Shown here piece after piece: positions 54,001 to 61,623 of a stretch of 64,000 nucleotides of DNA. Numbering within the stretch: the first letter of the stretch is position 1; each line of letters begins with the position of its first letter. Source of the DNA: Chryseobacterium shigense. Its GTDB lineage: Bacteria; Bacteroidota; Bacteroidia; Flavobacteriales; Weeksellaceae. The position numbers and the translations under genes were made by a program. The notes below the pieces were generated by a model. The model saw only the letters and a program-made list of their open reading frames with translations. It was not told the origin of the DNA and did not search any database. The stretch spans positions 558,001 through 622,000 of the forward strand of contig NZ_FTNY01000003.1 in assembly GCF_900156575.1 (NCBI RefSeq), read 5' to 3'.

Positions 54001-55100
54001 TTAATAACTACATTGATGGCTCCTTCATAATGAATAACCACATCCTTAAGACTAGTCTGTACAAATCCAAATTCTAATATATTTGATGTAGGAGCATAAC
54101 TGATAAGTTCTTCAATAGGAAGATATCTGGCCTTACTCTTTTTCAGTAGATTGGTATACTCTAAATTTTGCTGTATAAGATCCTGAAGCGAAGATTCTTT
54201 ATGAAATCTATATGCCTTAAAAACCGTATTGATGTGGGCTCCAAAAATAAAATTCTGTCCCTCTGTAATACCAACAGGATAATTGATCACCAGGTTCTCT
54301 ATTCCGGAAATTCTATGAATTAAAATAGCTAATACCAACTGCCCAAAAGTATATGGCGTAAGTTTATATTTTGATGTTAGTTGTCTTACTTTAAGAAATA
54401 CAGGTTCAGAAAAATTAAACCGGAGTTCACTTATCGGATTGGTAAGTACCGGGACTTTCTGTTCAAGATCTGAACGAACTAAATCTGAAGTTTGCAAAAA
54501 TTTAAATCCAATATTTTCTATATCTTTCAGACTGTTTTCCCAGAAATTAGACATTTCTGATTTCCAACCTGTCAATATATTTTCAAAATGGCTGCTCAGT
54601 TTTTCATATAATTTCTTCTGCTCTGCAAGACTAATCGGGTTTATATAACTAAGATCATTGTAAAAGGCACTGAGTTCTTCATAAATACTGTTTGCACTTA
54701 GACCATCAACAAGAATATGAGACATTATATGAATAATTCTAAATCCTCCATTATCAAGTTTGATTGCATAAAATCTTGCCAGCTGGTCTTTTTCAAGATC
54801 AAACGGCTGTAAGGCAAGCTTTAGTACTCCTTCAGAGTCCGGCTCTTTGGCAATAAAAGTCAATATTTGAGCATCTTCGGAGAGCAGCGGTCTGTGCTTC
54901 CAATGTAAGCTTCCCGATTCATTTATAACGTTACTGTTGAGTAGTAAGTTACTATTGACAAACCGGACTAGGCTTGAATTCAATCTCCGAATATCTATAT
55001 ATCCGGACATTGACTGGTCAAAAATAATGTTGTAGTCACTTCTAAATGGATTCAGCACCCATTCATTATAAAATACTGATTGATAGTATGTTAGCTTCAT
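48060..55100 (-). CDS. Dimodular nonribosomal peptide synthetase, C-A-T-C-A-T-TE
   Basis: A 2346-residue NRPS. Domains by residue: C1 about 1-440 (SHILVDG, His 128), A1 about 460-955 (YTSGTTGLPKG at 612), T1 with LGGNS (Ser 1001), C2 about 1055-1500 (HHIAFDG at 1185), A2 about 1515-2010 (YTSGTTGLPKG at 1672), T2 (Ser 2059), TE about 2115-2346 (GWSLGG, Ser 2189). Specificity-pocket residues by alignment to GrsA PheA are D,V,S,Y,L,A,L,I,Y,K for A1 and D,A,Y,F,I,A,E,V,C,K for A2. I recognise neither code, so the amino acids are unassigned. The N-terminal C domain suggests lipo-initiation or acceptance from another enzyme. No epimerase or MbtH partner is seen. Confidence 0.96.
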   Translation of the reverse strand: MKLTYYQSVFYNEWVLNPFRSDYNIIFDQSMSGYIDIRRLNSSLVRFVNSNLLLNSNVINESGSLHWKHRPLLSEDAQILTFIAKEPDSEGVLKLALQPFDLEKDQLARFYAIKLDNGGFRIIHIMSHILVDGLSANSIYEELSAFYNDLSYINPISLAEQKKLYEKLSSHFENILTGWKSEMSNFWENSLKDIENIGFKFLQTSDLVRSDLEQKVPVLTNPISELRFNFSEPVFLKVRQLTSKYKLTPYTFGQLVLAILIHRISGIENLVINYPVGITEGQNFIFGAHINTVFKAYRFHKESSLQDLIQQNLEYTNLLKKSKARYLPIEELISYAPTSNILEFGFVQTSLKDVVIHYEGAINVVINNDLNVDLVGKLSIEQEVRGGQINFKVRYANQKLDVRLVTGFVDIYKELFIEILEDLMEGRVEKQITNYELLSHDSYQNTVTSWNGIGSVVCDKTLPELFESQAARTPEAIALVYGEVKLSYKELNERSNRLANYLIETHALEPDDLVPLCLERSEHMLIAILGVLKSGAAYVPMDPSYPSERIEHILKDTGSKIVIAEERTIEKVTSSVITISINDSVFQTILESQEVSNPVTEVQSDNLAYVIYTSGTTGLPKGVMVEHRNVVNVVSHVREAYGFSEGEKITAYTSYVFDVSVSEFFNSLLYGNELHLLDEDMKKDADAISRYLVSHEIAYTYLPSVMLSDLPRVDYPLLKGLLYAGEPCDYETGKYWSEEKVLYKLYGPTEATIYATYKQVEHGDVHLIGRPLGNSSAYVLDEFHRLMPVGAVGELYLGGVGIARGYLNHADLTEERFIANPFQTKEQKENGENGRLYSTGDLVRWLPDGNIEYIGRNDFQVKIRGYRIELREIENRLSQYPGVKQSVILAKENNAGMKYLAGYYVSADELDNEHLTEYLSSSLPEYMVPSVFVHLTSLPLTINGKLDKKQLPEPEFNGDREYVAVENDLQRTLSRIYSEVLGIAPEHISIHDDFFRLGGNSIMAIKLANKIKQELGIQVKVAKVLTHKTIVSLANVLGGDDHIDEQITITPIEISSPEEQRLSFAQERLWFIEAYEGGSSAYNIPMTVILNQKTDVSVLCKALEKVIMRHEVLRTLIKTNEYGMGYQVVTDRIPEFKITEVETREELDQYINKCANKVFRLDSEIPVEINIFRFKGQHYLSVVIHHIAFDGWSTEVFLKELTSLYDTLSLGIASTLPELKIQYKDFALWQRNYLSGKRLDSQIEYWKVKFDDYQSLDLPTDFHRPADISYEGETINVDISGEISKGIREISRNLGVSVYSVMLSGYYLMLSAYSGQNDIVLGSPIANRHHSGLENIIGFFVNTLALREKIDSEQKVKDFILQVADSVTEAQSHQDLPFEKLVEELGVEQDTSRHPVFQVMFGLQNFGDEDSAVKEEEALFYSFDGEVNYQAAKFDLTTMVHDGPEAIQMSFNYATSLFRKETIVRMADSYQFLLNQMVKSGRENTRIDELSLIAENENKLIVEVWNNNHKAYKDKFTIHQLFENQVEMTPDTMALVYQNVRLSYRELNERANRLANHLIKEYHLQPDDLVPLCLERSEDIIIASLAVMKAGAAYVPMDPSYTVDRLKHIVKDTGSKVILTQKGTANKLIESSLGKADLMILDSEKVMEKLDQSNSDNPVAKVSADNLAYVIYTSGTTGLPKGVMIEHSGVINLIESMIKVHRLEEYQEVGCFSNYVFDAFVYEAFPALCNGNTLWIYSNDLRTSVSELNDYIKENNIKVSFIPPALLREVIDNGTHLKLIFAGGESFPALDKNIDDIMLVNEYGPTEGTVCATFHYYKEGNNPLNIGRPIANTTAYILDGQCRAVPVGAIGELYIGGSGIARGYLNQPELTKERFLDNPFQTLEQKEKGENGRLYKTGDLVRRLSSGELEYIGRNDFQVKIRGYRIELGEIENRLLQYPGVKQTVVMAKENRGGMKYLAGYYVSDPFIDPHMISEFLSETLPDYMIPNVYIHLEHLPLTINGKIDRKRFPEPGFIGVSEYAAPKNDLQRKLAGIYGEVLDLNPEEISIHDDFFKLGGNSIMAIKLIKRIHQQLDVQLKIVELFKEKTISKLSRMMMSYGKEYKPIVAFNQENCNPKMFLIHPGNGGCEVYQSLAEQLRAEYDCYGVDSYNLYNEEKISNMKGLAHYYLEHIDDIQKDNQQEEYILLGWSLGGNIALEIASELENRGRQNITVYLLDTVFYASDQKLMELLSFPTDEELSEKLNVSIDDRQFTATKNFMLAEYTIIKENISNNLNSTKVVLFKAMLEGETFNDSVNSYVQGLACNNVDSVIENRDLLSVYPINASHQTILEQKELIIDLLLKKAASN

Positions 55101-55372
55101 AAGGGATTATATCCTTACGGATATTGTGTTAGTTTAGAATTTTTTTTCAGATGCTCTTCAAATATTTTTAGCTTTCAAAAGTTATTATCGGATTTTCATG
55201 CTGAGAAATATGTGCTTTTTTAAATTTTGTTTTTTTTAATTGTCTAACATTTTGGTAATAGCAGACCTATTTTTACTGACAATAATTTTAATTATATGAG
55301 ACTATTTTAACCACATTGGGTAGCTGTTAACAAAGTCAACAACTACCCTAGTGATTATTTAAAATTTGTGTT

Positions 55373-57136
55373 TTACTCTTTAATGCAACGAACTGATATA
55401 CCTTGTCCTTTACTTGGGAAGAATGCAGCACTTGGTGCTCCAAATTGAGAAATTTGTAAAGCTGCAGCCGCTGGACTGGATATTGATCCAGCTGTACTGC
55501 TCCAATAAAGTCCGGAAGTTCCTGTTGTAATAGTTGATATATTTCCCAGACCTGCATCTCGGGTTCCTGCCGCAGTAAGGCCTAATTTACTTGCTACTGC
55601 TCCATTAATACCATTGCTTATATTAGAAGCATTTAGATACGTTTGTATCTGTGCCTGCGTAGGAATTTTAAATCCAATAGGGCACGGATTATTTGCAGAA
55701 GTAGCATTTTCCCATAGCGTAGTACTTCCAGTTACTCTCCAGTCACTACCTGTAGCAATGAACCTAGTATCTATAGGATTATCATTCGTGGTACCAGTAA
55801 TAGTAGTGTTAACTGGTGTTCCTATGTTAGAAGAGGTCCATTTAATCAGGTCATGTCCATCAGGTTTTCTTCCCCATTGGAATAGTGAACCATAAGCATT
55901 ATAATCTGATGCAGAGGTTGGTCTTTTTCCAAGATTGAACTTCGGATCATTTACATTCGTATAATCTGCTCCTAAGTTATGGTTTAACCATACGTTACCA
56001 TCTTCAGCCTGTATCGGAAGATAAAGGAAGTTATGGCTAAAGTTTTGATCAATATCAGGCTGATTAAACATTCTGTCCGGAATTGCTGCTATTATACGAA
56101 CATCATATCCTTTCTGAGCCCCAGCATTAGGCATCAAAAATCTCCCCAACAGCACACCAAGATAATCATTTCCTATTCCAGCATTAACATCCAGTTTGCG
56201 GGCATTCAATGTGCCTCCTTCAGCTTTAAGTGTTGCCGCAATCGATTTAGTGGTACTATTATATGATTGGGAGCTCCAGGAAAGTGTAATATTTCTGGAA
56301 ATACCGTCTTCCGTAAGATTAGCCGGAACATTTATTGTCTGGCTAAAAGAACCAATAGTTCCGCTTCCTGTTGCTGTTGCAGGGATATAGACTGTTAATC
56401 CTGAAGTAGGAATAACTCCCTGAAGGTCCACTAATGTTTCATTTATTCCATCAGCAGCAACAGGTCTGGCAGTAGTAGCTGGCCCTGTAGGAGCAGTAAA
56501 CGGAGAATAATCCTCATCATAAACAGAAGCAATAAAGTATCTTCCTTCTAATGTAATATTTGATGGAAGTACCGGAGTTCCAGGATTTACAGGAAGAGTA
56601 ATAGAACTACATGTACTTCCATTTATAGTAATACTAAATACTGCACTTCCAGAAGTGACAGGAAAACCAGTAACAGAAAACTGCAAGCTTCCTGCGCCGG
56701 TAGAAAAAGTACCTGCCGCTAATGTTGCTACCAATCCATTAGACTGAATAGTCTGTCCCGAATATGCACTTCCATCTCCACCAGTATAAGGAATTGTCAG
56801 GGTTCCTGTATAAGATTGTCCTTGAGTTGCTGTAGTCGGAGCAAATACCGCAGAAGCACATGTTAAAGCAAAAGCTGCATTTTCTTTCCAGAAGCACTGA
56901 GACCAGGCACCGCCCTGAAATGCCTTTACACATTGTTCAGCTACATCATAAATTATCATTCCATTAACCGGATTTGCAACAGCTCCGGTATTAGGAACTC
57001 TATTCAATAATAAACTCTTGTTTTTGGACCCTAGTTCCAAATCAGCACTTAAATGAGGATTTGCCTCATTAATCCCTACCTGAGCAAAAGATAAAGAACT
57101 GACACTAAAATAAATCGTTAATAATAGTTTTTTCAT
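55373..57136 (-). CDS. Secreted FISUMP-domain protein with beta-sandwich modules
   Basis: A 587-residue exported protein. The signal peptide ends at SFAQ; the start at 57136 (MKKLLLTIYF) is chosen over an upstream ATG that would add 32 non-signal residues. Residues about 20-95 form a VGI..NP / ALVL-type head (QVGINEANPHLSADLELG) ending near CVKAFQGGAWSQC. Beta-sandwich modules follow (QSYTGTLTIPYTGGDGSAY, about 125). The C-terminal part has FISUMP features: DGNVWLNHNLGAD (about 390), YGSLFQWGR, NPCPIGFKIPTQ and GLYWSSTAG, ending ISVRCIKE. Such proteins are likely surface-exposed; the function is unknown. A larger cluster of relatives lies at 62540-64000. Confidence 0.78.
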   Translation of the reverse strand: MKKLLLTIYFSVSSLSFAQVGINEANPHLSADLELGSKNKSLLLNRVPNTGAVANPVNGMIIYDVAEQCVKAFQGGAWSQCFWKENAAFALTCASAVFAPTTATQGQSYTGTLTIPYTGGDGSAYSGQTIQSNGLVATLAAGTFSTGAGSLQFSVTGFPVTSGSAVFSITINGSTCSSITLPVNPGTPVLPSNITLEGRYFIASVYDEDYSPFTAPTGPATTARPVAADGINETLVDLQGVIPTSGLTVYIPATATGSGTIGSFSQTINVPANLTEDGISRNITLSWSSQSYNSTTKSIAATLKAEGGTLNARKLDVNAGIGNDYLGVLLGRFLMPNAGAQKGYDVRIIAAIPDRMFNQPDIDQNFSHNFLYLPIQAEDGNVWLNHNLGADYTNVNDPKFNLGKRPTSASDYNAYGSLFQWGRKPDGHDLIKWTSSNIGTPVNTTITGTTNDNPIDTRFIATGSDWRVTGSTTLWENATSANNPCPIGFKIPTQAQIQTYLNASNISNGINGAVASKLGLTAAGTRDAGLGNISTITTGTSGLYWSSTAGSISSPAAAALQISQFGAPSAAFFPSKGQGISVRCIKE

Positions 57137-57573
57137 CTTAAAATATTCGTTTTTAATAAAGAATTTGGTTGATATAAATGTGTGTGTTTTTTTGAAATTG
57201 TAAAAAATAAGTAGTGGTATACCCGAACACAAAGTTTAAGAATATTTTTGAGAATTATTGTAAATAACAGGCATATAAACACCTAAAAAACAATAACTTT
57301 CCGCAAATTAATCCATGTCATTTTAGACAAAATCATCCCGCAACAATTACTATTCACCTACTGGTAAAGCAATTACTGAATTTAGATTAAACATAGGGAA
57401 ACACGTGTATTCAACTCATTTCAAGGCAATACAACCTACTCCCTTCAGGATAAGACCGATTTAAGCGTAATAATCAAAACTTCATTTGTCACAGCACTTG
57501 CTTTTGCCGGACTACTGCACTACATATTATAAACATTATATTCCATGAAAATTACGGCGGGCATTGTTATTAT
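57137..57573. other. Gene-free spacer of 437 bases
   Basis: AT-rich spacer between two leftward secreted-protein genes. The only candidate signal is TTAATTTGC on the minus strand at about 57303-57311, one mismatch from the -7 consensus. I see no ORF, hairpin or repeat worth annotating. Confidence 0.5.
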
Positions 57574-57984
57574 TTATCTCAACACCTCGTCTTTCACATG
57601 GGGTTTCCTATCTTGCGTATATGTACTGTCTTGTTCATGATAAGACTGCCCAGAATTAAAATCATGGGGAAGGTTTACAGAGTTCTTTGATAAAGATAGT
57701 GGACCTGAATTTTTTTTGGCTCTTAGGTTTTTGCCTAAACATTTTGACCATTTTCCAGACTGATATGCTTTCACACATTCTTCTGATAGATCATAAATCA
57801 TCATTCCATTAACAGGATTGGGAACTGCATCTGTATTTTGAACTCTATTCAAAATTAAAGCCTTGTTATTCGACCCAAGTTCAAGATCTGTACTTAGATG
57901 AGGATTATCTTTCTTAATACCTACTTGTGCAAGTGATAACATGCTGAAGCAAATGCAAATTTGCAGCAATATTTTTTTTCTCAT
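57574..57984 (-). CDS. Short paralogue of the FISUMP protein N-terminus
   Basis: A 136-residue exported protein; the signal peptide ends SLAQ. Residues about 20-93 closely match the head of the protein at 55373-57136: QVGIKKDNPHLSTDLELGS, ALILNRVQNTDAVPNPVNG and MMIYDLSEECVKAYQSGKW. After residue 95 homology stops and a hydrophilic tail follows (QDSTYTQDRKPHVKDEV). It is either a truncated duplicate or a deliberate small secreted form. Both genes point left and lie about 440 bases apart. Confidence 0.65.
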   Translation of the reverse strand: MRKKILLQICICFSMLSLAQVGIKKDNPHLSTDLELGSNNKALILNRVQNTDAVPNPVNGMMIYDLSEECVKAYQSGKWSKCLGKNLRAKKNSGPLSLSKNSVNLPHDFNSGQSYHEQDSTYTQDRKPHVKDEVLR

Positions 57985-58168
57985 TGTGTGTTTTTTTGTG
58001 TTGAAACAATTCTTTTATCTATGTAAAGATATGTGTTAATTTTGAAATCACAAAGAAAATTTCAAAAAAAACATTTCAATTTATCACAAATTAGTGATTT
58101 GTTTTGCCTCTTTTTTTATGTGAAAATATAAAAAAATAATCCTCACAACACCTTCAAACAGGGAGAAA

Positions 58169-58807
58169 TCAATTTTGAAACAATTCAAAACAAATGGATT
58201 TATTTTGGACATCCAGCTTATTAGATGCTATGCAACAGCTATATTTTTTATCTATAAAAATCTCTTTAGTGAAGAATTTTTTTCCATCAATAATACATTC
58301 GTTGTTTAAGATTTCAAATGAATCAAGCGGAATCAGGATTCCACTACCCTCCGCCTTTAATACTGCTTCTTTTTTTGTCCAATAGGTAAAAAAACTTTTT
58401 ATTTTATCTTCGGAGTGATGAATTTTCTCAAACTCACCTGCCGTCATCTGGAATTGAAAATCCAAATAATTGATGGTATCATCTGAAAACTCAATATCAA
58501 TTCCAACAGGAAAATCAGCGATGGCACATATCACAAGATTTTTGGAATGAGAGATATTAAAATAAATAGAGTGTCCTTTGAGATATGGCTTATTATTGGG
58601 TAACCGTCCAATCTCTGCTTCACTAATGCCATAATGAGTATTTAATCCATGTTGCAAAAGAACTCTTCCCAACAAGGAAAGTTGGGCATCCTGCCACCGT
58701 CTGTATTTTAGAATATCCTTTTTAAAATCTTCCGGGAAAGTATTCAAATACCTATCCATAAGGTATTTGTGTCTGCTTTCATCAATAAATGAATATAGAA
58801 TGTTCAT
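58169..58807 (-). CDS. 4'-phosphopantetheinyl transferase, Sfp type
   Basis: A 212-residue enzyme that attaches phosphopantetheine to carrier-protein serines. The two core motifs are VGIDIEF (residues 101-107) and FTYWTKKEAVLKAEG (about 140-154), with NKPYLKGHSIYFNISHSKN before them. Size and motifs fit the Sfp/AcpT group. It would activate T1 and T2 of the NRPS, 3 kb away on the same strand. Confidence 0.93.
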   Translation of the reverse strand: MNILYSFIDESRHKYLMDRYLNTFPEDFKKDILKYRRWQDAQLSLLGRVLLQHGLNTHYGISEAEIGRLPNNKPYLKGHSIYFNISHSKNLVICAIADFPVGIDIEFSDDTINYLDFQFQMTAGEFEKIHHSEDKIKSFFTYWTKKEAVLKAEGSGILIPLDSFEILNNECIIDGKKFFTKEIFIDKKYSCCIASNKLDVQNKSICFELFQN

Positions 58808-59124
58808 TAAATATAAATTATATTAAAAATAGTCATTTTGTTTTTGGAATCACACGATATCCATTATTGAAAGCAAGTAATTTTAACTAAAATAATCTAA
58901 TATTTCTTACTGTCTGCTACTAACCAAATCAGTTTGTGATTTCTTTGTAAACTTTTATAAAAAAAAAGATTGATTAAAAGTAACTTAAAGGGCATACGAT
59001 TTAACTTTCGATTATTAACTTTGTACTTAAACTTTTGATTACATATTTAAATTAATTCAAAATTTAAGAAATTCTTTTTACCCAAAATATCTTTTCCATG
59101 AACGATCGTTTTGTAAGATTATTT

Positions 59125-59352
59125 TTAGTTATTAACTAAAAGAGCTTTTATTGACTTTATATTTTCAGAAAATTCATCGAAATAACCTTTCGTTTCAAAT
59201 GCCTTTCCCATACCACTATTATAAAACCAGACGCTATTAGTTATACCATTCTTATTTTCAATTTTATTACCCTTTAATCTATTAGCAATTGTGGTAATTT
59301 CAGTTATTTTTTTTCTGAAAGTTTCTATCCTTCTGAAATTTTTTAATAGCGT
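59125..59352 (-). pseudogene. Decayed ORF without start codon
   Basis: A 75-codon open frame on the minus strand begins right after a TAG and ends TLLKNF...SIKALLVNN, with protein-like composition (NSVWFYNSGMGKAFETKGYF). The only ATG is 28 codons from the end. No homologue is recognised; it may be a remnant of a lost gene or chance. Confidence 0.3.
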
Positions 59353-59470
59353 CTATCAACTACATAGACCATTCTATAAAATAAAAATAGCACCAAAAGA
59401 TTGATGTTGTTTAATTAATTTGGTATTATAATATAATACAATATATATCACGTTTGACTCCTTTTCAGTC

Positions 59471-59478
59471 TACCTTTG
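59471..59478 (+). promoter_or_regulatory. Promoter -7 box for the AraC-type regulator
   Basis: TACCTTTG, 40 bases before the ATG; a TTG 14 bases upstream is closer than usual. Confidence 0.4.
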
Positions 59479-59518
59479 TTGGATTATCTAATTACAGATT
59501 TATCAACGCTAATAAATT

Positions 59519-61123
59519 ATGAATAAAAACTTAGTCATTATTCTCTTTATATGCTCTACAGCAATAAAGGCACAAAAAATCAATGACCCCTACGAAAGAC
59601 TTTATATGACCACTCTGACACAAGTAGCCGCTAAAGATATGAAACATGCATTGCAGATTGCAGATTCTATGACAGTGGCTTCCAAAACACCCCAGCACGA
59701 AGGAAGAAGTATAATGCTTAGTGCCAGTTTATATATGCAACAAAGTAAGTATGAAGAAAGTATAAAGTTTGCGGAAAAAGCAAAAGATATTCTTGATACA
59801 ACAGAAAGTTATGAATTACAGGCAAAAATCCGCGGACTTTTAACGACCGTCTACAGAATCTTAGGACTATTACATCAATCTAAAAAGTACGCAGAGGAAG
59901 GACTGAAAATAGCTGATAAGATTAATGATATGAAAAAAGAGGCGCAGGTAAAATCTCTGTTTCTTCAGGAATTGGCATATTATGAGATTAATAACAATAA
60001 AAATTACAGTAATGCTATTACTTATCTTAATCACTCTCTCGAATATTGTTCGAAAATTCCTGAAGATCAAATCAATGTGGGAAGAACACATCAAATGTTG
60101 GGAGAAGTGTATTGTTTTTATTTAAATCAATATAGCCTCGCAGAGAAACATTATCAAATAGCTCTGAAAAATCTTCCCGAGCCCTATTATGTTACATCAC
60201 TTGTCCACGAGGGATTAGGAAAGGTGAGATTTTCACAAAAACGTTATGAAGAAGCAGAAAAGTTTTATTTGCAGGCTTTAAAATTTGCAGAAACAACCGA
60301 TCATCCGGAAATGAAGAGGCGGGTTTTCAATGATATTTCAGAATATTATGAAAAGACAAACCAATATAAAAAAGCCTCAGTTTACAGGAAAAAATTGGCA
60401 GATCTGAATTGGCGTGAAGCTGAAAAACATAGTCATATTGTTGATACTGATTATAATAAAGTTGAAAATGAAAACCAACAGTACGCAAAAGGTGATCTGT
60501 CAAAAAATATAATTATTGGTGTTACATTTTTTATGATTTTAAGTCTTATAGGAATTTTTATTACTTATAGGAAAAAACAGAAAAAAGAATATCTTAAATT
60601 TAAAGCGATTATAGATCATTATAAAGAAAAAGAAGAATACGTTTTAGAAACAAAAGTCGATATTTCAGCGTTTGAAGAAAGTGAAATTCAAGAGGAAAAT
60701 GTTTCTGATTTAATAGATCTTAAAGACAACAAGCAGATAGATATTGCCATTAATAAGGAAACAGAAGCAAAAATATTGGAACAGTTACAGCAGTTTGAAG
60801 AGAATGAAATGTTTACTAAAAACTTTGTTTCTCTATCCTTCCTTGCCACTGAATTTAATACAAATAGCAGATACATTTCATATGTGGTAAAAAAATATAA
60901 GAATACTGATTTTAAAAATTATATTAATAAACTGAGGATCAATTATATTATCCACAAACTAAATACCTCAGAGATCCACAGAAGACATAAAGTAGGAGCT
61001 TTAGCGGAAGAATGCGGCTTTACATCACACAGTACATTTGCGACGGTGTTTAAATCTATCACAGGAATTTCACCTTCTTCTTTTATTTCTTTTATCGAAC
61101 AGGAAAGCGCAAAGAATATTTAA
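59519..61123 (+). CDS. TPR-transmembrane-AraC family regulator
   Basis: A 534-residue membrane-spanning regulator. After a signal-like segment ending IKAQ, residues about 25-290 carry TPR-like helices (KYEESIKFAEKAKDI, LAEKHYQIALKNLPEPY, RYEEAEKFYLQALKFAE). One membrane helix (about 330-350, IIIGVTFFMILSLIGIFITY) separates them from a cytoplasmic C-terminal half. The AraC-type HTH covers about 440-530: VSLSFLATEFNTNSRYISY and KVGALAEECGFTSHSTFATV. The TPR part would face the periplasm as sensor. It lies between the NRPS locus and the secreted-protein cluster, so control of either is possible but unproven. Confidence 0.88.
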   Translation: MNKNLVIILFICSTAIKAQKINDPYERLYMTTLTQVAAKDMKHALQIADSMTVASKTPQHEGRSIMLSASLYMQQSKYEESIKFAEKAKDILDTTESYELQAKIRGLLTTVYRILGLLHQSKKYAEEGLKIADKINDMKKEAQVKSLFLQELAYYEINNNKNYSNAITYLNHSLEYCSKIPEDQINVGRTHQMLGEVYCFYLNQYSLAEKHYQIALKNLPEPYYVTSLVHEGLGKVRFSQKRYEEAEKFYLQALKFAETTDHPEMKRRVFNDISEYYEKTNQYKKASVYRKKLADLNWREAEKHSHIVDTDYNKVENENQQYAKGDLSKNIIIGVTFFMILSLIGIFITYRKKQKKEYLKFKAIIDHYKEKEEYVLETKVDISAFEESEIQEENVSDLIDLKDNKQIDIAINKETEAKILEQLQQFEENEMFTKNFVSLSFLATEFNTNSRYISYVVKKYKNTDFKNYINKLRINYIIHKLNTSEIHRRHKVGALAEECGFTSHSTFATVFKSITGISPSSFISFIEQESAKNI

Positions 61124-61300
61124 ATATAATTTTATTCAATTATGAATTTTTATTATTGATCTGAGTTTTTTAATTGTAATTTTTTTTAAATTTCAGGCTC
61201 TTTTATTTCATAAAATTTAAATTAAACCTTTACCTTTTCATTAAATGGAATTTTTTAGTATTTAATTTTAAAAAAATATATAATTATAAATCAGCTAATT

Positions 61301-61347
61301 AAAGAAAAACCCTTTTGATTTTCAGAAAATCAAAAGGGTTTTTCTTT
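61301..61347. terminator. Perfect 22-bp hairpin, likely strong bidirectional terminator
   Basis: The arm at 61301-61322 (AAAGAAAAACCCTTTTGATT and TT) is exactly complementary to 61326-61347, with a CAG loop. Both strands have T-rich 3' arms. It is 178 bases beyond the regulator's stop. Confidence 0.75.
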
Positions 61348-61623
61348 TCTAAAGCGTTAGTTTCAGATAAATTTGCAAAAAACAATGTGAAGCATAATAA
61401 CACAAATTTAATCATGGAAAAGTGTTACTCCCTTCTTATAAAATATTGTCTTTAGGACACAAACTAATGTAAAAGTATATTTGACCTTACTTTCAATATG
61501 GCTCAATGATAATTAAATTCCCCACTCATTAAAACATATTTGAGTCATTCATGTCTGGAATAAATAATTCGCAAAAATTTGGATTAAGATTCTAAAACTA
61601 CAAATGAAAAAAGCAATTATTTC

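Larger units (their letters stand above)
58808..59518. other. AT-rich spacer with one decayed ORF
   Basis: About 710 bases of very AT-rich DNA. It contains a leftward open frame without a start (59125-59352) and a promoter box before the AraC-type regulator. No repeats, RNA gene or transposon end recognised. Confidence 0.6.

Noticed and set aside
48060..55100. Assigning amino acids to the two NRPS modules
   Set aside because: Pocket codes derived by eye do not match any code I can name with certainty.
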